The notes beneath the pieces are model-generated. The model saw only the letters and a program-made list of their open reading frames with translations. It was not told where the DNA came from and made no database searches. Of a DNA stretch of 34,011 nt, positions 1 through 7,716 are shown one piece after another. The stretch is from Ruminiclostridium sp. (GTDB taxonomy: Bacteria; Bacillota; Clostridia; Oscillospirales; Ruminococcaceae), in the NCBI GenBank assembly GCA_017479645.1, contig JAFVBZ010000269.1, forward strand, positions 1 through 34,011. Reading direction: 5' to 3'. The translations under genes and the position numbers were made by a program. Within the stretch, counting starts at the first letter, position 1. Every line of letters begins with the position of its first letter.

Positions 1-310
1 AGGGGAGACACCCCGGACCCCGCCAGCCCCCTTTAAAAAAGGGGGCTGGACACCCTAAACTGATGCAGTATTTCAGAGCGTTCTGCTATGGGCGAGTGTA
101 GACTGAAATGCAGTGGGGTTGGCAATATTTCAGTCAGACTAACTGCCCGAGGTGCTGCACCCGCCAATAGAAGAATGTCGCTACGCATTTCGCAGCGGCG
201 CGTCCGCCGCCAGTGGGGTTGGCAATATTTCAGTCAGACTAACTATCCGAGGTACTGTACCCGCCAATAGAAGAATGTCGCTGCGAATTCGGGGCGGGCG
301 TCCCTGCCGA
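1..310 (+). repeat. Family B intergenic repeat, left copy with two 100-bp units
   Basis: The stretch before the sigma factor gene is built from repeats and has no credible gene. It opens with a perfect palindrome (23-49, arms CCAGCCCCCTTT) followed by a short tail ending CACCCTAAAC. Two tandem units follow, starting at 111 and 211, so the period is exactly 100 bp. Each begins CAGTGGGGTTGGCAATATT and contains CCGCCAATAGAAGAATGTCG. A GC-rich hairpin (AGCGGCGCGTCCGCCGC, 194-210) separates them. The same modules recur in reverse orientation at 18205-18453. The short open frame at 88-270 is only a translation of the repeat. From 310 to 360 I see nothing but AT-richer sequence and the sigma factor ribosome binding site. 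Confidence 0.85.
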
Positions 311-360
311 TATTTCATTTGAGATAGAAGATTTGAACGTATATTGATGAGGAAGAGAAA

Positions 361-879
361 ATGACGGAACTTTCCTTGCGTACGAGGGAAAGCTTTGATG
401 CCGTTATGAGGAAATACGCGGATATGGTTTACCGGCTCGCATACGCCCGGACCGGCAATACCTTCGATGCGGACGATATCCTGCAGGAAGTCTTCCTGCG
501 GTACATAAGGGCAGATAAGACTTATAACGATGAAGAACACCGGAAAGCGTGGCTGATACGCATTACCGTGAACTGCACGCGCTCATTCGCTGCTTCCGCG
601 TGGAACAGACACAGAGACTATGAGGAGCCGGACGAGAATGAGGGCAGGGAAGACCCCGCCCTTAAAGCCGCCGAAACAAAATCAGATGTTATGAATGCGC
701 TCCTTGAGCTGCCGGAAAAGTACCGGACAGCGATCTACCTGTTCTACTACGAGGATATGAGCGTCGCGCAGATAGCCGGATCCCTCGGCACTACCGAAAC
801 CAATGTGAAAACAAGACTTTCCCGCGGACGGGATATGCTGAAAGAAAAGCTGAAAGGAGCTGAGTTTGATGATGTTTAA
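361..879 (+). CDS. ECF-type RNA polymerase sigma factor
   Basis: A 172-residue sigma-70 family protein of extracytoplasmic-function size. Region 2 spans about residues 12-78 and contains the typical ADDILQEVFLR helix for -10 recognition and core binding. Region 4 spans about 112-165 and holds the helix-turn-helix YYEDMSVAQIAGSLGTTETN, followed by VKTRLSRGRDMLKEKL. The ATG follows GAGGAAGAG with good spacing. The downstream gene overlaps it by a few codons and encodes a membrane-anchored protein in the usual anti-sigma position, so the sigma factor is probably held at the membrane until a signal arrives. I found no convincing self-type promoter upstream. Family assignment is firm; the regulon is unknown. 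Confidence 0.95.
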   Translation: MTELSLRTRESFDAVMRKYADMVYRLAYARTGNTFDADDILQEVFLRYIRADKTYNDEEHRKAWLIRITVNCTRSFAASAWNRHRDYEEPDENEGREDPALKAAETKSDVMNALLELPEKYRTAIYLFYYEDMSVAQIAGSLGTTETNVKTRLSRGRDMLKEKLKGAEFDDV

Positions 880-2413
880 AGAAGAACTTCATACGTCTTT
901 CGACAGAATAAGCCCGGCTCCCGAACTTCTCGACAGGATCTCCGCAATGATGTCCGAGGAAGCCGCAAAGCCGAAAAAGCCGATATATTTGAACGCGGTG
1001 AAATACGGCGGTATCGCTGCCGCTGTTGTACTTGCCGCCGGCGCAACTGTCGCTGTGGTTCAGAATGCCGGCTCCGGAAGTATCACCACAGAATCCGCTG
1101 CCGCAAATACAACAGCCGCCGTCGCAGCCGCAGAGACAGTTTACGAAAATGGCGGCATGGCAAGAATGATGCCCGAATCCTTTGCCGCCGATGCAGGCGC
1201 AGGCGATGAAACGGAAGCCGCTGTCGGAACGGAAACTGAGATACAGGAAGTTACGGAAGAAACTAATGGAGCTGCGGCGAAAAACGAGGATACGATCGCC
1301 GGGGAATACGTTCCCGTCACAACAACGACAGCAGCAGAACCTGCCAACTATGTGGCAGCCGCGGAAGAAGCAGTTCAGGACAATTCTGCTGATATGTTCT
1401 CGATGAAGTCGGTGCCGGAAAACGAAGTGAACGCCGAAGCGGCAGAAGAAGAGCCTTCCGTGATGATGGCAGCCGCGCCCGAAGAACCGGAAATGCCCGG
1501 TGAAATGCAGGAGGAAGAAGCTGACGAACTTTACAGCGACGACGCTTATTTTGCAGACGAAGATGCAGATTATGACACCGCTTACCCGGAAGCAATGGAA
1601 GAGGAAGAGGAAGCGGAAGCCGATAGTGCGAAATACTTAATTGAAGCCGAAGCGTGCTATGAAAAATTGACCTTCAACGAGATCATAACAAGCTCCTATT
1701 CCGTTGTATGGGCGAAATGCACGGGAACAGTCCGCGAGAACAACGGCGATACCGGATACCGTTTCACTCTCCTCGAAAATATAGCCGGCGGCGAGACAGA
1801 GAAGAATTTCCTTGTATTCCCCTACGACAGCTCTGTTGTCATCGCAAACGGCGGCGAGTATATTATTCCGCTGTACAAAACGACTTCCGTGTTCTGGGAT
1901 AACCCGACGCACTATCTTCTGACCTCCGGCACGATAATGACAACAGACCGTTCCGGGAATATCACAGACTTCCGGACACAGTCTGACAAGCCGGCAGAAA
2001 CTGTCGGAAGCGTAAAGGATATGCAGGACTACATCAAGAAATACGGTCTTGTGTGCAGTGAAAGCGAAGAAGATATCGGACCGGCTTTCACGGAATCGGA
2101 CAGCATTGAAGATGTTGTAAGTATATCCGATCATGTCATGGACGTTGAAATAACGGAGATACTTATCGACTATGTTGAGGACAGAACGACGTATAACTGC
2201 CGTGTCAACTGCGTATATAAAGGTGCCGACGATGTAGCCGACGAAATAACTATAACGATGCCAAAAGGCATTGCGGAAGTCGGACAGCAATACACTGTTG
2301 CGGTCAGCCGTCTTTCGGAAACCGGCACTTCCTATGTGGTAACATCACTCGATAAGAGCGTATTTCCGACAGGCAGCGCCGAAGCAAAGAAGATCTCGGC
2401 ACTTGCAGAATAA
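869..2413 (+). CDS. Putative anti-sigma factor with single membrane span and two extracytoplasmic domains
   Basis: About 514 residues, overlapping the sigma factor gene by 11 bp. The start is placed at the ATG at 869 because AAAGGAG (853-859) lies 9 bases before it. Residues 1-40 form a short cytoplasmic segment. A hydrophobic helix follows (GGIAAAVVLAAGATVAVV). A long linker of roughly 190 residues is very rich in Ala, Glu, Asp and Met. The C-terminal part looks like two related beta-rich domains: one starts near ITSSYSVVWAKCTGTV, the other near SISDHVMDVEITEIL and ends in MPKGIAEVGQQYTV. Position and topology suggest the anti-sigma partner. I see no clear zinc-binding anti-sigma motif, so the role is inferred from context. 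Confidence 0.7.
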   Translation: MMFKEELHTSFDRISPAPELLDRISAMMSEEAAKPKKPIYLNAVKYGGIAAAVVLAAGATVAVVQNAGSGSITTESAAANTTAAVAAAETVYENGGMARMMPESFAADAGAGDETEAAVGTETEIQEVTEETNGAAAKNEDTIAGEYVPVTTTTAAEPANYVAAAEEAVQDNSADMFSMKSVPENEVNAEAAEEEPSVMMAAAPEEPEMPGEMQEEEADELYSDDAYFADEDADYDTAYPEAMEEEEEAEADSAKYLIEAEACYEKLTFNEIITSSYSVVWAKCTGTVRENNGDTGYRFTLLENIAGGETEKNFLVFPYDSSVVIANGGEYIIPLYKTTSVFWDNPTHYLLTSGTIMTTDRSGNITDFRTQSDKPAETVGSVKDMQDYIKKYGLVCSESEEDIGPAFTESDSIEDVVSISDHVMDVEITEILIDYVEDRTTYNCRVNCVYKGADDVADEITITMPKGIAEVGQQYTVAVSRLSETGTSYVVTSLDKSVFPTGSAEAKKISALAE

Positions 2414-2417
2414 CAAA

Positions 2418-2450
2418 CAGCTCCTCCGGAACGAATCTCCGGGGGAGCTG
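2418..2450 (+). terminator. Hairpin after the sigma/anti-sigma operon
   Basis: CAGCTCC (2418-2424) pairs with GGAGCTG (2444-2450), and inner bases TCCGGA and TCCGG extend the stem. The hairpin starts 5 bases after the stop codon. The tract after it is AT-rich but not a clean T run, so termination strength is uncertain. Confidence 0.5.
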
Positions 2451-2479
2451 AATTTATATTCTGTTTACAGTCTTTCGGT

Positions 2480-2634
2480 TTCCGTGTAACGGACATTTAG
2501 CCGCGGGGTGTCTCCCCTTCAGAGGGGAGGTGGCGACAAAGGAGCCAGAGGGGCTGACCGAAAGACCCGTTCCCCGCCGCGGTCCAGCCGCGCAGGCTGG
2601 CGCCGTCTGCGTAAGACACAGCGCGTAAGCGCAG
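2480..2634 (-). repeat. Family A modular palindromic repeat, copy A1
   Basis: This fills most of the gap between two convergent genes. Read on the minus strand it carries the same modules as copy A4 at 18029: a GCGC palindrome, GTGTC..GAC, GGCGCC, the CCAGCC..GGCTGG hairpin and ACCGCGGCGGGGAACG. It ends in a degenerate core, AATGTCCGTTACACGGAA. Between GGGGAACG and CCCCGCGG there is an extra segment of about 70 bp. That segment contains GGGGAGACACCCC, which also opens the window at position 2. Confidence 0.75.
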
Positions 2635-2654
2635 CAGATATAGCAGAGAACGGC

Positions 2655-3788
2655 TTACAGAATGCTGCCGATGTCGCCGAGGGAGCTCATGGGATCGCTG
2701 CTGTTACTCATACCGGCAGGAGCATACTTGCTGCTGATCTTGCCGTACAGCGTCATCTCGCCGCCCGATTTTCCGCCGATAAACTCTGCTGTCATTGCAG
2801 TTTCATCTACCCACTCGTACATCTCGATGCCGGAGGAGTTCAGCTTTACCGTCTCATCTCCGTAAGCCGATCTGAGGCTGGACAGTGCCTTCTTGAACGT
2901 GATCGCTTCCGTCGGAATGAATGCCGCGCCGTAGAAGAACTTCTGGCTGCTGTTGAAATAGAGTATTACCATGCAGTCGGTGCCGTTCACCTTTTTATAT
3001 CCGCCGTATGCGTAAACGCCTGCCTGCATCTCACCCAGATCAACTCCGCCTGTAAGTCCCATAGCCTTGGCTGCCGAGGACTTGCTTGTTCCGAATGCCG
3101 GGAAAGACATAAGCGAAGCGCCGGAGGACTTTGACGAAGATACAGTCGCCTTTGCCTCGGCGGACTGCGCCTGTGCGGTGTACTTGCTGCCGGATTCTGT
3201 GAGAGCGGCAACCTTGAACCGGTATGTACCTGCGGAGAGACCGCTTACCGTGCAGCTTGTGCCGGATATATTCTTGCATGTCTCATACTTCTTTGAGGAG
3301 CTGTTGTACTTATATACGCGGTATGCGTCAGCGCCGGTGACCTTGTTCCATGTGAGCTTCACGGAAGAAGCACCTGCTGATGCCTTTACATTCTTCGGAG
3401 CGGCAAGCTTGGTCTTTACCGACTGCGCGGCGGACTGGGTCTGTACAGTGTAGCTGCTGCCGGACTTTACGAGGGCAGCTACCTTGAACTTGTAGGTCTT
3501 GCCTGCCGAGAGACCGCTTACCGTGCAGCTTGCGGCGGACACGTTCTTGTATGTCTCATACTTCTTGGTCGTGGCGTTGTACTTATATACGCGGTATGCG
3601 TCAGCGCCGGAGACCTTGCTCCACGAAAGCTTTACCGCGGTATCGGTGACTGTCGCCTTGATGCCGGCAGGTGCGGAAAGCTTTGAAGCCGCGCTTATCT
3701 CGGTAACGAGCGGAGCGGCTGCACCGGGTATTCCGGAGAAAGCCATAACACCCGCGAGGACTGCGGCTGCAATATTTGTTTTCTTCAT
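2655..3788 (-). CDS. Secreted protein with two fibronectin type III domains
   Basis: 377 residues. A signal peptide covers about 1-33 (MKKTNIAAAVLAGVMAFSGI, then an Ala-rich cleavage region). Two fibronectin type III domains follow at roughly 38-122 and 130-215. They are near duplicates: both contain GADAYRVYKYN and CTVSGLSAG. The C-terminal 150 residues form a separate domain I do not recognise. There is no dockerin, LPXTG or S-layer motif, so the protein is probably released or loosely wall-bound. The ATG at 3788 is preferred over an in-frame TTG and ATG upstream because GGAGGGA sits 7 bases before it. A strong promoter and paired palindromes lie upstream. Confidence 0.85.
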   Translation of the reverse strand: MKKTNIAAAVLAGVMAFSGIPGAAAPLVTEISAASKLSAPAGIKATVTDTAVKLSWSKVSGADAYRVYKYNATTKKYETYKNVSAASCTVSGLSAGKTYKFKVAALVKSGSSYTVQTQSAAQSVKTKLAAPKNVKASAGASSVKLTWNKVTGADAYRVYKYNSSSKKYETCKNISGTSCTVSGLSAGTYRFKVAALTESGSKYTAQAQSAEAKATVSSSKSSGASLMSFPAFGTSKSSAAKAMGLTGGVDLGEMQAGVYAYGGYKKVNGTDCMVILYFNSSQKFFYGAAFIPTEAITFKKALSSLRSAYGDETVKLNSSGIEMYEWVDETAMTAEFIGGKSGGEMTLYGKISSKYAPAGMSNSSDPMSSLGDIGSIL

Positions 3789-3825
3789 TTTCATTCCCTC
3801 CAAACAGACAAGTTGTAAGCTTCAA

Positions 3826-3842
3826 AGTAAATAAAATTTACT
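3826..3842. promoter_or_regulatory. Palindromic operator-like site, proximal
   Basis: AGTAAAT-N3-ATTTACT with perfect 7-bp arms. It begins within a few bases downstream of the predicted start of transcription of the fibronectin type III gene, a common repressor position. An identical palindrome lies at 3953-3969. Confidence 0.55.
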
Positions 3843-3850
3843 GCATTACA

Positions 3851-3879
3851 ATAATAACATCTTGAACGGAGTTTGTCAA
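3851..3879 (-). promoter_or_regulatory. Promoter of the fibronectin type III protein gene
   Basis: On the minus strand TTGACA (3879-3874) and TATTAT (3856-3851) are separated by 17 bp, close to the vegetative sigma-A consensus. The predicted leader is about 55 bases and ends in the GGAGGGA ribosome binding site. Confidence 0.8.
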
Positions 3880-3952
3880 TAGTTTTCGGCAAATTTTCCG
3901 TCAAAAAATGTACATTCCGCACTAAAATCGTTTACACTGCTGTTTACTGTTG

Positions 3953-3969
3953 AGTAAATAATATTTACT
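3953..3969. promoter_or_regulatory. Palindromic operator-like site, distal
   Basis: Same arms as the proximal site, AGTAAAT-N3-ATTTACT. It lies about 75 bp upstream of the -35 box, and between the two are further partial GTTTAC half-sites (3930-3948). It sits just past the stop codon of the degV-type gene. Confidence 0.5.
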
Positions 3970-3973
3970 TGGG

Positions 3974-4843
3974 TTATCTCCGCTTTTCGCCCTTGATGAA
4001 CACGCCGATGAAGCTTGTTCCGGCATTCGCCGCGACAACACTTCCAACGCTCTCGATCATTCCGAGCTGTGCGCCGGTCTTTGCCTTGTACTTCTCGATG
4101 AACTCGTCCTCAAGCTCGGTAGCGAGGGAACGTCCCATTACGAACGGGGTCTTGGGGATAGCGCGGGCAGCGAGGTACTCCACAAGCTCGGCAACTGCCT
4201 TCTTCTCGCCTCTGGGCTTTGCGACTACCTTGGTATCGCCGTCGATCATCTGCACGATAGGCTTGATGTTCATAAGCTCGCCCACAACAGCGGAAGCCGC
4301 CTTGATACGTCCGGACTTCTTCGCATGGCGCAGGTTGAAGAGCATAAGGTAAAGCTCACAGCAGCTGAACCAGTCGTCGAGGTAAGCCACCACGCGGTCA
4401 ACGCTCTGACCGGCTTCAAGCTTCTTTGCGGCTTCAACGATGGGGTAGCCGTAGCCGGTGCTGTATGTATGGCTGTCGATGACATGGAATCTTGTATCGC
4501 CGGCTCTTCCGTCATTTTTCAAATTCTCCGCGGCACTTACGGCATTGGCGTAAGTACGGCTTCCGTCGCCGTTGATAAGAACGACGATAACGTCCTTTAC
4601 GCCGTCCTTTACGCATTCCTCAAACTTCTCCTCGAAGCGGAACTCCGTGATCTGGGAGGTCTTGGGGATATCGTCGCAGGAAGCGATCTTTTCGAGGAAC
4701 TCGCGTCCGGTGATGTCGATGCGCTCGCGGATGTTCTCCCCGCCGAGGATTATGTCGAAGGACATGATGTCGATGCCGTATCTTTCCTCGTCCTCAACGG
4801 AAATATCGCACCCGCTGTCGGTAATGATCCTGTACTGTTTCAT
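3974..4843 (-). CDS. DegV family fatty-acid-binding protein
   Basis: 289 residues, the normal size of the DegV family (FakB type), which binds a fatty acid between two alpha/beta domains. The N terminus YRIITDSGCDIS is the family hallmark, and TSQITEFRFEEKFEE, HVIDSHTYSTGYG and LRHAKKSGRIKAASAVVGEL are also typical. In characterised FakB proteins the bound fatty acid is phosphorylated by FakA and fed into phospholipid synthesis; no FakA gene is in the window. The ATG follows CGGAGAAAGCT. The gene lies 16 bp after trmL on the same strand and is probably cotranscribed from the promoter at 5470-5498. Confidence 0.92.
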   Translation of the reverse strand: MKQYRIITDSGCDISVEDEERYGIDIMSFDIILGGENIRERIDITGREFLEKIASCDDIPKTSQITEFRFEEKFEECVKDGVKDVIVVLINGDGSRTYANAVSAAENLKNDGRAGDTRFHVIDSHTYSTGYGYPIVEAAKKLEAGQSVDRVVAYLDDWFSCCELYLMLFNLRHAKKSGRIKAASAVVGELMNIKPIVQMIDGDTKVVAKPRGEKKAVAELVEYLAARAIPKTPFVMGRSLATELEDEFIEKYKAKTGAQLGMIESVGSVVAANAGTSFIGVFIKGEKRR

Positions 4844-4859
4844 AGCTTTCTCCGTTCTG

Positions 4860-5381
4860 TCAGTTCACGCTGTCCGCGTCTGACCAGTTGTATTTTGTAA
4901 GGCTTCCGCGGTTTTTCAGCTCGGGAAACCCCCATTGCCGAAGAACCTCATATACTCCTATCGCCACGCTGTTTGAGAGGTTTAAGCTCCGCGCGGCGGG
5001 ATTGTCGATCATGGGTATGCGCACACATCTGCTGCGGTTGCGGAAGAGCAGGTCTTCCGGAAGCCCCGCGTCCTCGCGCCCGAAGACTATGTACGCATTG
5101 TCCTTGTACTGCACATCGCAGTAGTTATTCTCGGCTTTTGTCGAGAAGTAGCGGAAATTCCCGTCCGCATTCTTCCCGAAGAAGTCGTCGAGACCGTCGT
5201 AGTAAGTGATGTCGAGGAGATGCCAGTAGTCCAGCCCGGCACGCTTGAGCTGCCTGTCATCTATCTCAAAACCCATAGGCTTCACGATGTGCAGTCTCGC
5301 CCCGGTAAGCGCACAGGTGCGTGCAATATTCCCGGTGTTCTGCGGTATCCTCGGCTCCACCAGCACTATGTTAAGCTCCAA
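4860..5381 (-). CDS. trmL: tRNA (cytidine/uridine-2'-O-)-methyltransferase, TrmL/YibK type
   Basis: A SPOUT-class methyltransferase that in the characterised family methylates the 2'-O of the wobble base in some leucine tRNAs. The three SPOUT motifs are present: NIVLVEPRIPQNTGNIART, YIVFGREDAGLPEDLL and RIPMIDNPAARSLNLSNSVA. The frame is open further upstream, but that extension encodes a palindromic repeat (5406-5443). I therefore place the start at the TTG at 5381, which has AGGAG (5394-5390) 8 bases before it and gives 173 residues, close to the family size. No ATG is available in the right place. It is followed at once by the degV-type gene. Confidence 0.88.
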   Translation of the reverse strand: MELNIVLVEPRIPQNTGNIARTCALTGARLHIVKPMGFEIDDRQLKRAGLDYWHLLDITYYDGLDDFFGKNADGNFRYFSTKAENNYCDVQYKDNAYIVFGREDAGLPEDLLFRNRSRCVRIPMIDNPAARSLNLSNSVAIGVYEVLRQWGFPELKNRGSLTKYNWSDADSVN

Positions 5382-5405
5382 AACCACCACTCCTGTCTGA
5401 GTCTC

Positions 5406-5443
5406 CGCGCTTTGTCCTGCGCGGACGGCGGGGAACGTCCCGC
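5406..5443 (+). repeat. Family A palindromic repeat, short copy A2
   Basis: Contains GTCCTGCGCGGAC (5414-5426) and GCGGGGAACGTCCCGC (5428-5443), the same hairpin modules as copies A4 and A5, without the ATGACCGTAACACGG core. It lies inside the predicted leader of trmL, between promoter and start codon, and would form two GC-rich hairpins in that RNA. Confidence 0.6.
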
Positions 5444-5469
5444 TTAACACAGCAAAAAGCACGGATTCT

Positions 5470-5498
5470 ATTATATCACCAAACTGTCTGATAGTCAA
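5470..5498 (-). promoter_or_regulatory. Promoter of trmL-degV
   Basis: TTGACT (5498-5493) and TATAAT (5475-5470) on the minus strand with a 17-bp spacer. The -35 box overlaps the last codons and stop codon of the gerC-type gene. The downstream pair can therefore be expressed in growing cells independently of the germination operon. Confidence 0.75.
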
Positions 5499-6628
5499 GT
5501 ACCGTGTGTGATGCCGAAACGCTCCATTGTTACAGAGGAAGAAACGCTGAATGTGCAGTCCTTCAGCACATCGCGGTATCTTCCGGAAATGCTGTCCCAG
5601 AGCGCGGGAGAATAAGCCCGGATCACATATCCGAGCCCGAATGGGTCCGCGCCGTACCCGTGCAGCGCCTTTTCAAGCGCCGCGCTCACACGGCGGACCG
5701 TCTCCTGTTCACAAAGCCGTTCCACCGTTTCACGGCGGGCGTAGGGGTCATCAAGATTGGTGCTGACATACTTGGAGTCCGCGCCGATCTTTACATCGAG
5801 ATGAAGCTTTCCATCCGAAAGCGACGGAACTATGTCCCGCTTTATGCGGTACAGCATCACCGTCGTTTCGCTGTCCCCGACCACAAGCGGCATCTCGCAG
5901 CATCTTCCGGAATCCGCACCCGGAGAAAGCATCGCAAGCCCGCACATCCCGGCGCTCCCGAATGCATCGGCATAAGCGTCGGCGGTGCAAAGCGCCCCGC
6001 CCGAAAGTATCAGGCTCTTGTCGTCCTCCGTCATCTCCCCGTCGCCGGAATAAGCCGTGAACTGCGGCAGAACAACGCTTGCCGTGGGGCAGGACAGCAT
6101 CTCCGCCGCCTCCCACATCTTCACCGGACGGGTAAGCCCGAGCTTTTCCGCGCTGCGCAGGATATCCTCTATCTTTTCAACGGACGCGTTGCCCTCTTTG
6201 AACTTTACCGCGAGTATATCCGATGCCTTCCCGTCAGTCGCCGTGATATATGAGCAGAAATTCCCGCTGTAATGCGACGCGGTGAAACCGAGGGAATCCC
6301 GGAGGGAGAACACGGCGTCTCTGCCGAATACGATAACGCCCACCGCGCCGAGCATTATCTCCTTGCCTGTCTTGTACGAGAGTCCCTCAAGCGCGCTCTC
6401 GATCGTTTTTCCGCCGCACTCCGCCGTGACCGCGTTGGGCGCCGAGCTGTCAACCGCAGTCACGCCGCCGGAAGCGTCCGTGTTGAAGTACTGCACCGTC
6501 ACCGTGTACTCGCCGTTTTCGTAGTCGATACCGATAGCCTCGGCTATCGCCAGCTTGTCAAGCTCAGTATGCGGAACACAGCCGCAGAACAGCAATGCCG
6601 ACATTATAAGAGGTATGAGACGTTTCAT
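5495..6628 (-). CDS. gerAC: Spore germination lipoprotein, GerAC family
   Basis: 377 residues, matching the Ger(x)C family, the lipoprotein subunit of the nutrient germinant receptor in the inner spore membrane. The N terminus MKRLIPLIMSALLFCGC is a lipoprotein signal with the lipid-bearing Cys at 17. It is followed by ELDKLAIAEAIGIDYENGEY, typical for the family. The C-terminal GerAC domain covers roughly residues 200-370. The start codon overlaps the stop of the upstream permease gene (ATGA), so the three subunits are translationally coupled. Which germinant is sensed cannot be read from the sequence. Confidence 0.93.
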   Translation of the reverse strand: MKRLIPLIMSALLFCGCVPHTELDKLAIAEAIGIDYENGEYTVTVQYFNTDASGGVTAVDSSAPNAVTAECGGKTIESALEGLSYKTGKEIMLGAVGVIVFGRDAVFSLRDSLGFTASHYSGNFCSYITATDGKASDILAVKFKEGNASVEKIEDILRSAEKLGLTRPVKMWEAAEMLSCPTASVVLPQFTAYSGDGEMTEDDKSLILSGGALCTADAYADAFGSAGMCGLAMLSPGADSGRCCEMPLVVGDSETTVMLYRIKRDIVPSLSDGKLHLDVKIGADSKYVSTNLDDPYARRETVERLCEQETVRRVSAALEKALHGYGADPFGLGYVIRAYSPALWDSISGRYRDVLKDCTFSVSSSVTMERFGITHGT

Positions 6629-7716
6629 CTTTCAGCCGCCTTTCCTTTGTTTTTAAGTGCAAGTCCCGTTCCCGATGCTGCGGCGAGCATTACCGCGGCT
6701 GCGGTAAGCGGTATCCCGGAAGAGCACACGTTATTCAGCGAATCGTACATTTCCGGATACGCCGTAAACAGGTCGGAGATCAGAAGCGCCGCAGCCCCGA
6801 AGACATAACCGCAGACCGGCGCGGCTTTCTTAGCGGAAAAGCACACGCTCACCGTCTCCCGGAATGCAAAAGTGAACAGCGCAAGCCGCACTATCGCCGC
6901 GCTCACCCATATCATCACATCAATGCCGTTTATCCGGTGCAGCAGCGTGATGTCCGACACCGACGACAGCGCATAGAACGGGTAGTCGAGCAAGGAAACG
7001 AGATGCCCGAAGACCGTATTGTACAGGAACGTCATCAGCAGTATCCCGCCGCAGGACATCAGCAGACAGATCCCCGCGCATTTTGCCGGCTTGCAGCCCT
7101 GCCCTCTGCACAAAAGAGCGGGAAGAAGCAGCTCGGAGCTTCGCGAGAACTCGTCAAGCACTTCGGAGAGCAGGCTCCGCGGATCGTCGATGAGCGACGG
7201 GTACAGCCTGTCCATTTTTATATCCGGCAACAGGGAGAGCACAATAAGCGCAAGAAGCAGCAGAAATCCCGCAAAAGCAAGAAATCCGGCACGCACCGTG
7301 GGCTTGAGTCCGCGGCTAACCGCGAAAAGCAGCGCCGCACCCGTGAAGATATAAAAGTAAGCCGAGGGAGCGGAGTCGAATGCCGTTCCCGATGCGTAGC
7401 AGTGCGCTCGGAATCCCGTTTCAGCCGCACAGAAAAGGAGATATACCGAGAGTATTGTCCCGGTAAAGCCGGAAACCGCTCTCCCGCAGCCGCACACAAG
7501 ATCGGGAGCAGAGACTTCTCCCGCGCGCTGCATAACAAGGTACAGCGGGAGCCACACCGCTGCCGCAAGAATAAAGGACAGCACAACCGCCGTAAACCGC
7601 TGCATGCCGTAGCCAATGTACTCCCCGGGCAGCAGCGCCGCCTCGGAGAATATCCGTGAAAGTGCGAGAACGGCGGCAAGACCGCCTGTTCCGATACCCG
7701 ATGTTTTTACGCTCAT
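6625..7716 (-). CDS. gerAB: Spore germination permease, GerAB family
   Basis: 363 residues with about ten hydrophobic segments, an APC-superfamily protein of the GerAB/spore permease type. The family forms the B subunit of germinant receptors and is thought to carry the ligand-binding pocket. Family features include an N-terminal GGLAAVLALSRIF segment and a central PDIKMDRLYPSLIDDPRSLL loop. It overlaps the A-subunit gene by 4 bp upstream and the C-subunit gene by 4 bp downstream. Length and position in an A-B-C operon support the assignment; the sequence is fairly diverged, so ligand prediction is not possible. Confidence 0.92.
   Translation of the reverse strand: MSVKTSGIGTGGLAAVLALSRIFSEAALLPGEYIGYGMQRFTAVVLSFILAAAVWLPLYLVMQRAGEVSAPDLVCGCGRAVSGFTGTILSVYLLFCAAETGFRAHCYASGTAFDSAPSAYFYIFTGAALLFAVSRGLKPTVRAGFLAFAGFLLLLALIVLSLLPDIKMDRLYPSLIDDPRSLLSEVLDEFSRSSELLLPALLCRGQGCKPAKCAGICLLMSCGGILLMTFLYNTVFGHLVSLLDYPFYALSSVSDITLLHRINGIDVMIWVSAAIVRLALFTFAFRETVSVCFSAKKAAPVCGYVFGAAALLISDLFTAYPEMYDSLNNVCSSGIPLTAAAVMLAAASGTGLALKNKGKAAER

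Noticed and set aside
111-290. Tandem 100-bp units as a possible CRISPR array
   Set aside because: Only two units, nearly identical throughout with no unique spacers, and no cas genes nearby.
2508-3134. 208-codon open frame on the plus strand
   Set aside because: It starts inside a palindromic repeat and continues antisense to the fibronectin type III gene.
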